Below, piece by piece: positions 25,278-37,200 of a stretch of DNA of 64,000 nucleotides. Location of the stretch: assembly GCF_014652895.1 (NCBI RefSeq), contig NZ_BMZR01000002.1, positions 186,001 to 250,000 of the forward strand. Direction: 5' to 3'. Positions within the stretch are counted from its first letter, which is position 1; each line of letters starts with the position of its first letter. Source of the stretch: Psychrobacter glaciei (GTDB lineage Bacteria > Pseudomonadota > Gammaproteobacteria > Pseudomonadales > Moraxellaceae). A program made the position numbers and the translations under genes. The notes beneath the pieces were generated by a model. The model was not told the origin of the DNA, made no database searches, and saw only the letters and a program-made list of their open reading frames with translations.

Positions 25278-28070
25278 CTAGATTTTGCCATGGCACTGTT
25301 TATACTTAAGTCCTGAACCACAAGGACAAGGTGCATTACGGCTGATGTTCATACCAGCGTAAGGGTTAGGCTCATTAGCATGACCACCATTACCAGCCAC
25401 AGCAGCACTCATGCCAGCTGCCGCAACACCGCTCCGGTTCTGTGGTTGCGGTTGACCAGCTGGACTGTTCGAGCTACTATCCAAATTATCCACATCATCA
25501 TGCTCGAATTGCATGCGCATATGCGCAGCATTCTCACGCTGCTGAATCTCTAACGCTTCTAACTCTTCTTTGGTTGGAATATGCACACGTGATAAATCTT
25601 GTACAGTTTCTGATTTAATCGCCCCTAGCATCATTTGGAACAACTCAAATGATTCACGCTTATATTCTTGCTCAGGGTTTTTTTGCGCATAACCACGCAG
25701 ATGAATGCCTTTACGCAGCTGATCCATTTGCGTCAGATGTTCTTTCCAATGTTTATCTAGGCTCTGAAGCATAAAGTGACGCTCAAGCTGGGCAGCATCT
25801 TTTTCACCCATCTGCTCACGGCGACCATGATAATGATCCAGTGCTGTCTGAATGATTTTGGCGCGTAGCCCTTCTTCATCCAGGCGGCGATCTTCATCTA
25901 GCCAATCATTAATCGGCATTGATATCTTAAATTCATCTTCAAGCTCATCTTCTAGACTGTCAACATTCCATTGGTCATCGATAGAGCCTGGCGGAATAAA
26001 TTGGCTGATCATGGCGTTATAGACTTCATGATGCATGATTTCAATGGCTTCTAACAAATCCATATCTGCTAACAAATCATCGCGCTGACCGTAGATGACT
26101 TTACGCTGCTCATTGGCAACATCATCATATTTGAGCAAGTTTTTACGCGCATCAAAATCGCGGCTTTCCACTTTACCTTGCGCGTTTTCAATCGATTTTG
26201 AGACCATTTTATGCTCAATGGCTTCATCTTCTTTGAGACCCATGGCACGCATCATATTTACGACACGATCGCCTGCGAAGATACGCATCAAGTCATCTTC
26301 GAGCGATAAAAAGAAACGTGACATACCAGGGTCACCTTGACGACCAGCACGACCACGTAGCTGATTATCAATACGGCGCGATTCATGACGCTCAGAACCA
26401 ATGATATGCAAACCACCCGCGGCAACGACTTGGTCATGCCTAACTTGCCATTCCGCTTTGAGGCGCTTCATCTCTTCTGGGCTGACAGAGTCAATGTCTT
26501 CGATAAACGACTGCCAGTTACCACCAAGAATAATATCTGTACCACGACCAGCCATGTTGGTGGCAATCGTGACAGATGTTGGGCTACCCGCTTGCGCGAT
26601 AATTTCTGCTTCACGCTCATGCTGCTTGGCGTTTAGAACGTTGTGCTTGACGCCTTCTTCATCGAGCAAATAAGACAATTCTTCACTGGCTTCAATCGTC
26701 GCCGTACCCACCAAGACTGGCGCACCTTTTGCTTGAATCTCTTTGATTTCGCGGATGATGCCTTTGTATTTGCCTAACTTGGTTAAGAAAATCTGGTCAT
26801 CCATATCGATACGCGCAATCGGCTCGTGCGTTGGGATAACGATGACATCTAAGTCATAGGTTGACTTAAATTCTGCCGCTTCAGTATCAGCCGTACCCGT
26901 CATACCGGATAGCTTTTCATACAGACGGAAGTAATTCTGGAATGTCGTTGTTGCCAGCGTTTGGTTTTCTGCTTGAATTTCAGCATTTTCCTTGGCTTCT
27001 ACCGCTTGATGCAGACCTTCTGACCAGCGACGACCAGGCATGGTACGACCGGTGTTTTCATCAACGATAACCACTTCGCCTTCATCGACAATGTAATGAA
27101 CGTTTTTGACAAACACATGATGAGCACGAATGGCAGCTTGTACGTGAGCCAACAATGGCAAACGGCTTGGGCTATATAAACTTTCGTTTTCGCCAAGCTC
27201 GCCCACTTCAATTAAGAAGCGCTCAATTTTTTCATAGCCTTTTTCGCTAATCTCGATTTGACGATTCTTTTCATCAATCCAAAAATCTTCTTCTTCGTTG
27301 TTCTTGTTGGCTTCTTCGTCCTTTGAACGGATTAGCACAGGAATAATGGTATTAATCAACGCGTACATACGTGAAGAATCTTCGGCTTGACCCGAGATAA
27401 TCAGCGGCGTACGAGCTTCATCAATTAAGATAGAGTCAATTTCATCGATAATACAGAAGTTTAACGAGCGCTGCTTTTTCTCGCCTAAACTAAACACCAT
27501 GTTATCGCGCAGATAATCAAAGCCATATTCATTATTGGTACCGTAAGTGATATCGGCTTGATAAGCATCAATCTTTTCTTGTGGTGGTTGCTGCGAATAA
27601 ATGACCCCAACCGTCATGCCCAAAAAGCTAAATAATGGACGGTTCAATTCAGCATCACGCGCCGCCAAATAATCGTTGACCGTGACCAGATGCACACCTT
27701 TACCGCTGATGCCATTTAGATACATGGCTAAGGTACCCATTAAGGTTTTACCCTCACCGGTTTTCATCTCAGCGATTTTGCCTTCGTGCAAGGTGATACC
27801 ACCGATCAGCTGTACATCGTAGTGACGCATACCATTGACCCGTAGTGACGCTTCACGGCAAACGGCAAACGCTTCTGGTAACAATGCATCTAAGCTCTCA
27901 CCTTTTTGATGGCGGGCTTTAAACTCTTCGGTTTTTTGCTGTAATTGCTCATCAGACAGGGCTTGTATTTCAGCTTCTCGTGCGTTGATCTTGCTGACCA
28001 CTTTGCGCATGCGCTTTAGTTCGCGGTCATTTTTGGTGCCAACGACACTACCTATAATCTTTGATAACAT
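25278..28070 (-). CDS. secA: Preprotein translocase ATPase SecA
   Basis: Motor of the Sec export pathway, 930 residues, full length. Visible parts are Walker [10 protein letters not shown] (102-110), the DEAD-like [15 protein letters not shown], the preprotein cross-linking domain, the [13 protein letters not shown] motif, [18 protein letters not shown] and the C-terminal zinc/SecB-binding tail [14 protein letters not shown] (914-927). A Gly/Ala/Asn-rich linker precedes the tail. It acts at the cytosolic face of SecYEG. It is transcribed leftward as a single gene, divergent from mutS. No defects are seen. Confidence 0.98.
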   Translation of the reverse strand: MLSKIIGSVVGTKNDRELKRMRKVVSKINAREAEIQALSDEQLQQKTEEFKARHQKGESLDALLPEAFAVCREASLRVNGMRHYDVQLIGGITLHEGKIAEMKTGEGKTLMGTLAMYLNGISGKGVHLVTVNDYLAARDAELNRPLFSFLGMTVGVIYSQQPPQEKIDAYQADITYGTNNEYGFDYLRDNMVFSLGEKKQRSLNFCIIDEIDSILIDEARTPLIISGQAEDSSRMYALINTIIPVLIRSKDEEANKNNEEEDFWIDEKNRQIEISEKGYEKIERFLIEVGELGENESLYSPSRLPLLAHVQAAIRAHHVFVKNVHYIVDEGEVVIVDENTGRTMPGRRWSEGLHQAVEAKENAEIQAENQTLATTTFQNYFRLYEKLSGMTGTADTEAAEFKSTYDLDVIVIPTHEPIARIDMDDQIFLTKLGKYKGIIREIKEIQAKGAPVLVGTATIEASEELSYLLDEEGVKHNVLNAKQHEREAEIIAQAGSPTSVTIATNMAGRGTDIILGGNWQSFIEDIDSVSPEEMKRLKAEWQVRHDQVVAAGGLHIIGSERHESRRIDNQLRGRAGRQGDPGMSRFFLSLEDDLMRIFAGDRVVNMMRAMGLKEDEAIEHKMVSKSIENAQGKVESRDFDARKNLLKYDDVANEQRKVIYGQRDDLLADMDLLEAIEIMHHEVYNAMISQFIPPGSIDDQWNVDSLEDELEDEFKISMPINDWLDEDRRLDEEGLRAKIIQTALDHYHGRREQMGEKDAAQLERHFMLQSLDKHWKEHLTQMDQLRKGIHLRGYAQKNPEQEYKRESFELFQMMLGAIKSETVQDLSRVHIPTKEELEALEIQQRENAAHMRMQFEHDDVDNLDSSSNSPAGQPQPQNRSGVAAAGMSAAVAGNGGHANEPNPYAGMNISRNAPCPCGSGLKYKQCHGKI

Positions 28071-28476
28071 AATTTTTTGACCTATGGAAATATTCGATAA
28101 TTAGTGCGCATTAGCTAAGGTTTAGTGTGCTGCCTTGTCATCCTTGTCATCACCCGACTAAGTAACGCTTAACAAAGCACTGATTAACAAAGCACTCATG
28201 AATAAGATACTGCCTGATAACATGTCGCCTAATGAAGTATCGCCCAACTAAGTGTGCCGTCATTATATATGGTTATGGCGCTGATGGATACAAGGGCAAC
28301 GAGCAGATATTTGCTGACGTAAAAGTGGCGCAGGACGTGTTAAAATAGCGCTTATACCTTTAAGGTACTTAGCTTTTGAACGCCTTGTTCAAAGCCATAG
28401 TTTGATGACTATTCATTCTTATAACCACATCATTTCACCCATCGTAAATTTATCTAAGAACCACAAGAGACCGTGC
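28071..28476. other. secA-mutS divergent spacer
   Basis: About 400 bases between divergent genes. It contains a degenerate short tandem array (28158-28259) and otherwise AT-rich promoter-type sequence. No gene is supported. Confidence 0.5.
28158..28259. repeat. Degenerate ~15-bp tandem array
   Basis: About seven imperfect units of the pattern TAA(C/G)-(A/T)-rich-GC(A/C)CT. The clearest are two copies of TTAACAAAGCACT, followed by TAAGATACTGCCTGA, TAACATGTCGCCTAA and TGAAGTATCGCCCAAC. Strongly diverged; its significance is unknown. Confidence 0.4.
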
Positions 28477-31400
28477 ATGACTGTCAAACCAATCGCTCAA
28501 AGCCCTCATTCACCTGAACCGTTAGTCATAGGTGACGCCGTTTATCATTTAGCAGACCATACGCCGATGATGGTGCAATATCTAACCATGAAAGCCAATT
28601 ATCCACAAGCGCTACTGCTGTACCGCATGGGTGATTTTTATGAGTTATTTTTCGATGATGCCAAGCGCGCGGCACAAATATTGGATATCACGCTCACTCG
28701 CCGTGGTACGGACAAAGCAGGCAACACAATTGCGATGGCAGGCGTACCATTTCATGCGGCTGACAGCTATATGGCACGGCTGATTGCGGCTGGGCAGACA
28801 GTTGTCGTCTGCGAGCAAATCGACGAATCAACCACTGGCAATGCGAGTAATAAATCCAATACGCCTACGATGGGCGATAAGCAAAAAAAAGATAAAAGCA
28901 AATCGACCGCTGGCAGTATTATGCGCCGTGAAGTGGTCAAAACTCTGACGGCAGGTACGATTACCGATGATGCATTAATTGCGCCAAACCATACCCCTAC
29001 TGTGGTCGCCATTGATATTGCTATGCCTAAATCGAATAGCAATCAGCCACTACAAGCTGCCATTAGCCAAATGGATTTAGCCGCTGGCACGTTGACCACC
29101 CAAAGCCTGACAGCGGATAAAAATGATATCGAAGGCTTACAAACCCAAATGCTGACGGTGCTCGCACGCTTCGCGCCCAGTGAATGTATCATTAGCGAAG
29201 TACTCAGCGATAGTATTAGCGGTACTGATGCAGAATGGCTGCTATGGCTACGTCAAAATCTTGACTGCCCTATTATCGAAGTCGCTGCCAATGACTTTCA
29301 TCCTGAGCATGCCAGCTCAACCTTATGCCAGCAGTTTGGCGTGCAACGTCTCGATGGTCTAGGAATTAGTGATGCACCGTTGGCGCAATCTAGCTGTGCT
29401 GCGCTTATTCATTATGCTCGGCAAACTCAGCAGCGTCATGTACCACAAGTCAATCAACTCATCGTTGAGTATAATGATGATTATCTGATTATCGATGCCA
29501 ATAGTCAGCAAAACCTTGAGCTATTTACGCCTGTCAGCAACAGCGGCACTTCATTGATATCAGTGCTAAACCACTGTCAGACTCCGATGGGTAGACGATT
29601 GCTGGTACAGCAGATGAAGCGCCCTTTACGTCAGCATTCACGTATCAATATGCGCCTAAATGCGATAACCAGTCTTTTGCAAACAGACAATCAAACTGAC
29701 GAAAATAAACAGCTGAAGCAAAACTTAGAAAGTAATTCACTAGTCAGTAACTTACGCGAGACCCTAAATGCCATCGGCGATATTGAGCGAATCAGTAGCC
29801 GAATCGGTCTGATGAGCGCCAAGCCACGCGACTTACGTAAACTCGCTGATGGTATCGCTAGTAGTGCGCAGATTACTACTCTACTGATAAATTCAGGCAT
29901 TAGCCAAGAGCAGTCAGGACTGTTGCCGATGCTAATGCAGCAATTGCCTGACCAGTTGCCTGCGGTACAGTCCGTCGCCGAGCTGATTGAGCGTGCCATT
30001 ATCGCGGAACCGCCTGCACACATTCGTGATGGTGGTATGTTAGCCGCAGGCTATGATAATGAATTTGATCGTTTGACGCATCTCCATGACAATATCCAAA
30101 CGACATTGGATGAGATGGTAGAGCGTGCACGTCAAGAGAGCCAATTACCCAGCCTAAAAGTGGGTTTTAATAAAGTCAGCGGTTTTTATTTTGAACTGCC
30201 CAAAATGCAGGCAAAAAATGCACCAGCGCATTTTATCCGTCGGCAAACGCTCAAAAGTAGCGAACGCTTTATCACTGATGAGCTAAAACAGGTCGAAACA
30301 GAATATCTGAGCGCACAGACATTAGCATTGACTCGTGAAAAGCAGCTATATAATGAACTGTTAACCATTTTAAGCAGCCACTTAGCCGAACTACAACAGC
30401 TGAGCGCTGCGATCGCCCAAATAGATGTGCTTAGCAATTGGGCACAGCTCGCAACCATTTATAACTGGCAACGTCCAGTGATGAGTAACGATTCAAAAGA
30501 TGATAGCGGCTTAAAAAACAATCACTCGAAGAATGGCTTGAATAATAACAGTCAAACCAGTATCGACATCAAAGCAGGTCGTCATGTCGTCGTCGAAGCC
30601 GTACTAAATCCAACTAACCTTGGAAATAGCACCAATCAAAACAGTCATGCAAAACATACTAGCCAGTTCGTTGCCAATGATTGCGCACTTGGTAGCGCTG
30701 GAAACCCTGAACGTCTATTGATGATTACTGGTCCTAATATGGGCGGAAAATCCACCTATATGCGTCAAACGGCTCTTATCGTCCTACTGGCGCATTGCGG
30801 TAGCTTTGTCCCAGCAGCGCGTGCTCATATCGGTGATATCGACCGTATCTTTACCCGTATTGGCTCGGCTGATGATTTAGCGGGCGGCAAATCCACCTTT
30901 ATGGTGGAGATGATTGAAACTGCTAATATTCTCAATCAAGCAACGAATAAATCACTCGTATTAATGGATGAAGTCGGACGTGGTACGGCGACCACTGACG
31001 GTCTGGCAATTGCTCATGCCTGTGTCAATCGCTTGGTCGAGATTGGCTGCCTAACCTTATTTGCCACTCATTATTTTGAGCTGACACAATTGTCAAAGGA
31101 TGGTGAAGCCAATCATGCTAACATTCGTAATGTCCATGTCGCTGCCAGTGAAGTTGATGGTCAGTTGCTACTACTACATCAAATTCGCGAAGGTGCCGCC
31201 AGCTCTAGCTTTGGATTACACGTCGCCAAGATGGCTGGCATTCCTATTCAGGTATTAAATGATGCCAAGCGTTATTTAGTAGACAACTTGAAAATAGATA
31301 ACTTGAAAATAAATAGCGTAAAAATAGAAAATGAAAAAGTTGTTGTTGATAAAGTTGATGACAAAAATGAATTAGCTAAGTCAGTAAAGGATAAACGCCA

Positions 31401-31593
31401 GCAGGCTTATAATGGTCATCCTCTAGACCAAGAGGTGAGCCATACTACTCAAGCATCGAACACGCTCAATAATCCACAGCAAAATCAGCTATTTAGCTTA
31501 CAAGATGAACTAAGCGCCATCAACCCTGACAATCTAACACCGAAGCAAGCACATGACCTTCTCTATCATCTTAAGAAATTCATTAGTCATTAA
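28477..31593 (+). CDS. mutS: DNA mismatch repair protein MutS
   Basis: Mismatch-recognition ATPase. The preferred ATG at 28477 gives 1038 residues; the in-frame ATG at 28402 would add an atypical 25-residue leader. The mismatch-binding motif [12 protein letters not shown] is near residue 50. Walker [14 protein letters not shown] is near residue 752, then Walker [17 protein letters not shown] and the [10 protein letters not shown] motif follow. It is well above the usual 850-880 residues because of low-complexity insertions: [13 protein letters not shown] (about residues 120-150), [16 protein letters not shown] (about 670-700), a [11 protein letters not shown] patch before Walker A, and a Lys/Asp-rich repeat after the ATPase. 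The core motifs are intact, so it should be functional. Confidence 0.96.
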   Translation: MTVKPIAQSPHSPEPLVIGDAVYHLADHTPMMVQYLTMKANYPQALLLYRMGDFYELFFDDAKRAAQILDITLTRRGTDKAGNTIAMAGVPFHAADSYMARLIAAGQTVVVCEQIDESTTGNASNKSNTPTMGDKQKKDKSKSTAGSIMRREVVKTLTAGTITDDALIAPNHTPTVVAIDIAMPKSNSNQPLQAAISQMDLAAGTLTTQSLTADKNDIEGLQTQMLTVLARFAPSECIISEVLSDSISGTDAEWLLWLRQNLDCPIIEVAANDFHPEHASSTLCQQFGVQRLDGLGISDAPLAQSSCAALIHYARQTQQRHVPQVNQLIVEYNDDYLIIDANSQQNLELFTPVSNSGTSLISVLNHCQTPMGRRLLVQQMKRPLRQHSRINMRLNAITSLLQTDNQTDENKQLKQNLESNSLVSNLRETLNAIGDIERISSRIGLMSAKPRDLRKLADGIASSAQITTLLINSGISQEQSGLLPMLMQQLPDQLPAVQSVAELIERAIIAEPPAHIRDGGMLAAGYDNEFDRLTHLHDNIQTTLDEMVERARQESQLPSLKVGFNKVSGFYFELPKMQAKNAPAHFIRRQTLKSSERFITDELKQVETEYLSAQTLALTREKQLYNELLTILSSHLAELQQLSAAIAQIDVLSNWAQLATIYNWQRPVMSNDSKDDSGLKNNHSKNGLNNNSQTSIDIKAGRHVVVEAVLNPTNLGNSTNQNSHAKHTSQFVANDCALGSAGNPERLLMITGPNMGGKSTYMRQTALIVLLAHCGSFVPAARAHIGDIDRIFTRIGSADDLAGGKSTFMVEMIETANILNQATNKSLVLMDEVGRGTATTDGLAIAHACVNRLVEIGCLTLFATHYFELTQLSKDGEANHANIRNVHVAASEVDGQLLLLHQIREGAASSSFGLHVAKMAGIPIQVLNDAKRYLVDNLKIDNLKINSVKIENEKVVVDKVDDKNELAKSVKDKRQQAYNGHPLDQEVSHTTQASNTLNNPQQNQLFSLQDELSAINPDNLTPKQAHDLLYHLKKFISH

Positions 31594-31695
31594 AGGGAAT
31601 TGTCAAATAGCCTTAAAGGCGCTAAAATATGTCCTATCCTAATATAAGAATTTTCATCTATTTATTAGCTCAACCAATAACAGGTAGACATCACT

Positions 31696-32019
31696 ATGAC
31701 CTTTGTCGTTACAGATAACTGCATTCTTTGCAAATACACCGACTGTGTGGAAGTCTGTCCTGTGGACTGCTTTTATGAAGGCCCAAACTTCCTCGTCATC
31801 GATCCTGATGAGTGCATCGACTGCGCGCTATGCGAGCCTGAATGTCCTGCCAATGCTATCTTCTCAGAAGATGAAGTACCTAAAGATCAAGAGATGTTCA
31901 CTCAGCTCAATGAAGAGCTGGCACAAAAATGGCCAAATATCACTGAGATGAAAGGCCAAATGCCAGAAGCTGAAAAGTGGGATGGCGTAGAAGGTAAGAT
32001 TCAGTATTTGGAAAGATAA
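31696..32019 (+). CDS. fdxA: 7Fe ferredoxin FdxA
   Basis: 107 residues beginning [28 protein letters not shown]. The first cluster ligands CxxCxxxxCxxxCP and the second set [16 protein letters not shown] give the [3Fe-4S][4Fe-4S] pattern of the Azotobacter FdI/FdxA type. The C-terminal extension (about 65-107) is typical. It is a soluble electron carrier in the cytosol. It lies 102 bases downstream of mutS, the usual neighbour in Pseudomonas and relatives. AGGTAG precedes the ATG. Confidence 0.96.
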   Translation: MTFVVTDNCILCKYTDCVEVCPVDCFYEGPNFLVIDPDECIDCALCEPECPANAIFSEDEVPKDQEMFTQLNEELAQKWPNITEMKGQMPEAEKWDGVEGKIQYLER

Positions 32020-32055
32020 CTTTCTCTTGAACACTGCTCAATGTGCTGAGACAAC

Positions 32056-32095
32056 AAAAAACCACCTAATGGCATATGCGATTAGGTGGTTTTTA
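32056..32095. terminator. Bidirectional terminator fdxA / pilin gene
   Basis: Stem AAAAACCACCTAAT / ATTAGGTGGTTTTT with an inner GCATATGC loop segment; it serves convergent genes. Confidence 0.9.
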
Positions 32096-32120
32096 TGATG
32101 AGCAAAGATAAAATACAGAC

Positions 32121-32483
32121 TTAAGGCAGTATACGACAAGGCGTCCCATTAGGAACATCACATTCGATACGCGCATTAGAAGGTGATTTAGCTGTAGCTT
32201 CAATAATACCCCAAGTATCTAGTGTCCAACCTGTGGCATTAGTTATAGACTGACAAGCGGTTATAACTGGAGCAACAGGTACTGCACTAGTATCACTTTC
32301 GTCATTAAGTATGTAAAACACGTTGTTACTATAGTTTTTTGCTTCTGATAAACAAGCGCTCTTTCTAGCTTCTTTAATATATTGTTGATAATTAGGGACA
32401 GCTATGGCTATTATAATACCAACTATAGCCGTTACTATTAATATTTCAATGAGCGTAAAGCCTAGATTAGAATATTTTTTCAT
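32121..32483 (-). CDS. Type IV pilin-like protein
   Basis: 120 residues with a class-III prepilin leader MKKYSNLG cleaved before FTLIEILIVTAIVGIIIAIAVPNYQQYIKEA. Glu5 of the mature form is present. The short globular part has Cys residues in SACLSEAK and ITACQSI, and a C-terminal pair ECDVPNGTPC that could form the D-loop disulfide. It is shorter than a typical major pilin (~140-160), so it may be a minor or alternative pilin. It lies 130 bases downstream of another pilin gene, with a terminator between them, and therefore may have its own promoter. The ribosome binding site is poor. Confidence 0.8.
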   Translation of the reverse strand: MKKYSNLGFTLIEILIVTAIVGIIIAIAVPNYQQYIKEARKSACLSEAKNYSNNVFYILNDESDTSAVPVAPVITACQSITNATGWTLDTWGIIEATAKSPSNARIECDVPNGTPCRILP

Positions 32484-32556
32484 AATTAACTTTAGCTAAT
32501 AATATTAGTAATTGGTAAGCAGTATTTATACCAACTAACACCTTAGAGATTTCCAA

Positions 32557-32590
32557 AGAAAAAGCCCAAAATTCGTTTGGGCTTTTTCTC
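32557..32590 (-). terminator. Terminator of the pilin gene at 32614
   Basis: Stem GAAAAAGCCCAAA / TTTGGGCTTTTTC around a short loop, ending with T residues on the minus strand, 24 bases past the pilin stop. Confidence 0.88.
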
Positions 32591-32613
32591 ACTTTAAACA
32601 TTGTGGCTAATTA

Positions 32614-33072
32614 TTATTGAGGAATCTTAGAGCCTGACTGACATTCAGCAGTAGTAGCTGACGCTGTTGTAGCAGCAGTACCAGTTGCATCTGCAGCAGC
32701 GAAAGTTACTCCACCTGCTGCCGTCAATGTAGCCGTAACTAAACAACCTTTATTAGCAGCAAAAAGCACTAGTGCTGTTTGTTCAGCTGCATCAGTACTT
32801 TTGAAAACTTTAGTTTCTGAACCCGGTGCTGTTATTGCAGCAGCATTAGCTGCTGTAGTAAGTTCAGTATTGAGCGAGTCACAGCCAATACCTGTTTGAA
32901 TACAGGCCTGTGCTTTTGGTACGAAATTATTTACAGCACCTACTGTGGCTGCACCATAAGAATTAGAAACGTATGAGCGATAAGCAGGAACGGCGACTGC
33001 TGCTAGAATACCAATAATAGCAACCACGATCATTAGTTCGATTAAGGTAAAACCTTTTTGAGCAGTGTTCAT
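32614..33072 (-). CDS. Type IV major pilin-like protein (PilA/PilE type)
   Basis: 152 residues. Leader MNTAQKG then [31 protein letters not shown], the classic class-III N-terminal helix. Four Cys residues lie in [19 protein letters not shown] and AECQSG; the last two could form the C-terminal disulfide loop. The globular domain is Ala/Thr-rich, as in exposed major pilins. AGGAG lies 7 bases before the ATG. Size, codon use, monocistronic layout and a sigma-54-like promoter upstream fit the main pilus subunit, but pilB/pilC/pilD are not in this window, so its rank as major pilin is inferred. Confidence 0.82.
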   Translation of the reverse strand: MNTAQKGFTLIELMIVVAIIGILAAVAVPAYRSYVSNSYGAATVGAVNNFVPKAQACIQTGIGCDSLNTELTTAANAAAITAPGSETKVFKSTDAAEQTALVLFAANKGCLVTATLTAAGGVTFAAADATGTAATTASATTAECQSGSKIPQ

Positions 33073-33202
33073 AAGAACTCCTTTTTGGGTATATAAAGAT
33101 AAGTGGCTATTAGCACTTTTTTATCTTTAGGGATATAGTTTGTTTTTTCTTACTAAAAGTGTTGCAGATAACGTACCAAAAATTCATTATCAGTGTTCTT
33201 AT

Positions 33203-33219
33203 TGCTAAAATAGCACCAA
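33203..33219 (-). promoter_or_regulatory. Possible sigma-54 promoter of the pilin gene
   Basis: On the minus strand TTGGTGCTATTTTAGCA has the -24 GG and -12 GC dinucleotides 10 bases apart and matches TTGGCAC-N5-TTGCA at most fixed positions. It lies about 130 bases upstream of the pilin start. pilA is sigma-54 dependent in Pseudomonas, so this is plausible; no test was possible. Confidence 0.35.
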
Positions 33220-33363
33220 AATCTTTAATACTGACATAATCTGAACTTTAAATGCCTTATTACTGTTATGAACGTTACTGCTAACTTACTAAAAATTGTC
33301 AATTGATATTATTAAAGGAGTATATAGTAAGTTAAACTGACAATTTTTGTCATCTATTATTAA

Positions 33364-33813
33364 TTACTGCCATTCTTGATCCATGCCGCAATCAGTGCCT
33401 CGACATTTCTGTCCAACGCTATTTAGGGTAAGAGTACCGTCAGTTGTCATTCTGGTACCTGATATTGGCCTTGCTGTTAGCGTCCAATTGTCACTACCTA
33501 AATTATTACCCGCAACTGGCGATATAGTTATGTTATATATAGGTGTACCAGAGCTAGGAAAGGTTGTTCCCGCACCACTCACGGTATTACTAAATATCGT
33601 ATTTAAAGGAATGCGATCGTAGCGCCTGTAAGTAATCTTGTTAGACTCTATTCTTGACGCTATCTGCTGCATCTCACTCATAGTATCTGCACGGATTCCT
33701 CTTTCTATATAACCCGTATAACTTGGATAGGCTATAGCAGCTAAAATACCTAGGATCGCAACGACAATCATGAGCTCAATTAAAGTAAAGCCTTTTTCTA
33801 TTGATCTTACCAT
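33364..33813 (-). CDS. pilE: Minor type IV pilin, PilE-like
   Basis: 149 residues. Prepilin leader MVRSIEKG, then [31 protein letters not shown]. The C-terminal region SDNWTLTARPISGTRMTTDGTLTLNSVGQKCRGTDC is typical of the Pseudomonas PilE/ComP minor pilin group (Trp before a TARP-like strand, Asp/Gly-rich loop, closing Cys pair). It is last in the minor-pilin operon; its ATG overlaps the stop of the preceding gene by seven bases, so it is translationally coupled. Confidence 0.85.
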   Translation of the reverse strand: MVRSIEKGFTLIELMIVVAILGILAAIAYPSYTGYIERGIRADTMSEMQQIASRIESNKITYRRYDRIPLNTIFSNTVSGAGTTFPSSGTPIYNITISPVAGNNLGSDNWTLTARPISGTRMTTDGTLTLNSVGQKCRGTDCGMDQEWQ

Positions 33814-34295
33814 GTCGTCGCTCCTGCACCGCAGTTGAGATCGGATACCGCTATGCTCGTCGTACTACCACAGCGGAGTCCTCGGCTATTGAATAAGAAG
33901 TTGTCCGCCCCTGTTATATTGACAGGCGTGGCGAGCATCACCCAATTGTTGGCGAGCTGACCTGCGCCTTGTAGCGTGCTAAAAGCACCGCCATTGATGG
34001 TACCTAGAGTGATGGTATAGCGCGGATCGGCTGCAGGCAAATTGATCACCCCCGCGTTGCTGATGGTGTCTGTTCTAGGCTCGAAGCCTCTATAGGTCAG
34101 TGCTTTCGCGCGCCACTGCTCCAGCTCGACACTTAGCGTCATCATCTTGCGCTGTGCATCAGACTCAGCATTACGTACCACGTAAGCACGATAACTGGGT
34201 ATAGCAATAGCAGCTAGGATCGCGATGATGATGACCACGATCATCAGCTCTATCAGTGTAAAACCTGACTGATTGCGCGTGTGTGTCATGATCAT
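33807..34295 (-). CDS. Minor type IV pilin, PilE-like (second copy)
   Basis: 162 residues. Leader MIMTHTRNQSG (or from the third codon), then [40 protein letters not shown]. The C-terminal part NWVMLATPVNITGADNFLFNSRGLRC with a final Cys resembles PilE/PilX-type minor pilins. Its start lies three bases after the stop of pilY1 and its end overlaps the next pilin gene. Minor pilins prime assembly and carry PilY1 to the pilus tip. Which PilE role this copy plays is unclear. Confidence 0.8.
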   Translation of the reverse strand: MIMTHTRNQSGFTLIELMIVVIIIAILAAIAIPSYRAYVVRNAESDAQRKMMTLSVELEQWRAKALTYRGFEPRTDTISNAGVINLPAADPRYTITLGTINGGAFSTLQGAGQLANNWVMLATPVNITGADNFLFNSRGLRCGSTTSIAVSDLNCGAGATTW

Positions 34296-34298
34296 CCC

Positions 34299-37200
34299 TT
34301 AGTATTCCATCCACTGTAGTGGGTTTAGGCGCTTATCAGTGTTTAAACCATCGTCCACACCACATTCCGCCCCACTGCAGGTATTTAAGCTAAAGTCGTT
34401 ACCATCAGCATCGACATAATTGGTGTCACAGTTACCATCTGGGCAGATGACTTTAGGCAAGCATTCTGCTCCCTCGCATCTATTCTTAATCAAAGTAAAT
34501 ATCGGTGTGTCGTTGTATTGACCCACCAAACTATCGACGATGCCTAAACCAGACGTTACATTCGCTCTCGATGTTAGCTCTCCACAAGCACCATATGGCA
34601 GACACGTGCGCTCTCGCTGTGTGGCACCGATGACGCCAGCACTACACTCCTTGATTTCTTGACCCTTATCAGGATTATATGCAGAAGATATAAGTACCCC
34701 ATTAAGCGCATCTGGCTCATTGAACATTTTAAGCTTGTAGACGCCGTTAGTCTTAGAGTCTACTGGCGCGGCCGTTGGACTGTCAGCTACCCAATGCGTA
34801 AGCGGCATATACCAACCTTGTATTGCATTGCTCTTCATACGAGCTTCGATACCGCCACTTCCCAAGTCGGCGCTCGTGAAGGTCAACTTTTGTAGCTTGC
34901 CGTTACGATCGTTACCATTAACTTTGATCAGTGGCGTACGCAAGCTCATGGCAGGTGTCGCGCTTGTCTCGTAATGAAATAAGTCATTACGAGAGATATC
35001 CTTGTCTATGAAATTATATATCGCATTGGGTGTGTTTCTACTTGCATTGACTGGATTGCTACGGTCGCCTGTTCCTACCGTGACCATCGCTTGTACCCCA
35101 GTGTAACTACGCACAGTAGTGCTGGCGACATCATTGTAAGAATAGTCACCATTATAAAAAGTCACCAATGGACGTTCATAGATGCGAGGCGGTGCATCAG
35201 TGCCACTGGCTTGATCGCTAACATCTAACACCCTAACCACGCGGTCGATTTTAAAGTTGCTAGTATCCACTGTGTTATTGATATCTGCACGCCATACTTG
35301 ACCGCCAAGATCCGCGAAGTATATATGATCGGTGAGACCATCGTAGTTGCGATCCATAGCGCGTACTTGAGTAACGACACTGTGCTTAAGCTCAGGCGCT
35401 TTTGAGTACTGTAGGCCCGATGAACGCGAGGTACTGTTGGCAGATGATCCACTATTACTCGCCCACCATAGCAGCTTGCCATTATTTTCATTGATGTTGA
35501 TTTTGTCTTTTTTATTGGCCGCAGATTGGACGGCTCCCATCTGTACCATATATACTGAATTTCCTTGAGCATCGGCTTTGTTACTACAGCTTATATTGTT
35601 AGGATAAGACGTACTTAGCTTGAACTTAGCATCTTCATAGCAGGTATCATAGCCACCCGGTAAGAAGCTAACCATGACTCTTTTGCCACCGCTCATCACA
35701 TAGCCTAGTGCTGGCTTACCCCACGTTTGACCCATTTTAGAAAAGGCCTTTTGTTCCGCAGTGGCTGTAGCGAGAAGACTGGTCACGCCATTGACAGTAC
35801 TGCTGATATCTAATGCATTATTCTGTAGCTTATTAGCATAGTTTGAGCCGACACTATAGACCATCTTTGGCGCTGTGACATCAGTGACATCTAATGCATA
35901 GTAAGTCGAGCCTCCCATACGTAAGCCTCCTAATGCCAAGCTTTGATCTGCTTCATAGGAGTTGGTCGTGATGTTATTCGATGTGCTAGATATTGAGTTA
36001 TAAGACACATAAGTCAACCAAGGCGCATCGACACCATAGGGGTAGCTGCCATCTTTGGCTGATCCTTGACTAGCTAGGGCATCGGGCTGCAGATCTAGTA
36101 TTTGCTTAGGCACGAAAGTGAAGGTTTCTTTCCCTGTACTGTCGTCTACCATGTGCAGCGCACCGTCCATAGAGCCATAGATAATATAGTCTTTACGCGT
36201 ACTAGGGTTAAATTTACCCGATGTATCGACTTCAATACTCTTAGTAATCAGCTGAGGTATAGAATGAAGAACACCTCCTACATTCTTAAGACCACGATCT
36301 TTAGTCGATGTAAGTGCCGTCGTATCTGATATTGTGGCATTATTAGGTTCGCTAAAACCCATGAACTTAAGTAGTGATACTTTTTGTGGATTAGTATAGC
36401 CATAAGGATTAGTTAAAGCATTGAAAGCAGTTAGAGCGCTAAAATTGACTGGTTTATTTGCTGTAACTTTTAGATTGGTCAAGTTACTACCGTTATCTAC
36501 GAATAAATTGCGCGTACCGACAGTTGCGCCACCGTTTTCAAATATTTTTTGGAAAGTACCACCCACTTGCGGCAGTCCCATATCTGGTCTTAGGGTATCC
36601 GGGCGACTGGTATCAGTGATGGTATTCCATAGGTCATGAGTGTCTTCAGCGAAGTTGCCTTCATTATCTTCAAACACATACTTATCATCAGCACCAACCA
36701 GTGTCGCATTACTTACTTTGTACTTCTTGAGGTTGCCATTCCATAGATTGTTTGATCCTGGGATGGGTTCTAGTATCGGCAGATACGCGCGCTGTCGTGA
36801 CCTGAGTCCACCTAAACTATCGAGAGGAATAGACATCGTACCGCTCGATATAGGGTCGATTTCGGCGGTACTCACATCTTCAATGAATTTTCTGACGCTA
36901 TTAGCAATGTCTTCTGAGTTTTCAGTATAGTAAAACCCGCCTTCGCCAAAGCCTTCGCCCTTTTCGCCAAGCTTACATAAGTTTTGGGCATCTACACTGG
37001 TAACATTAGGATGATCACATTGATAGACTTGTATGGTCTCAGACACGCCATTCTGTCTGGTAATCGTTCGTGGTATTTTTCCTTGCTGAGCTAACTGCTT
37101 GTAGACACTACCAAAGCCTACCGTTGCTGTAGCAATAGGCACTCCTTTAGCATTACTTTCATTATACAAGGCTTGTGAATACTCACCACTACATTGCCAT

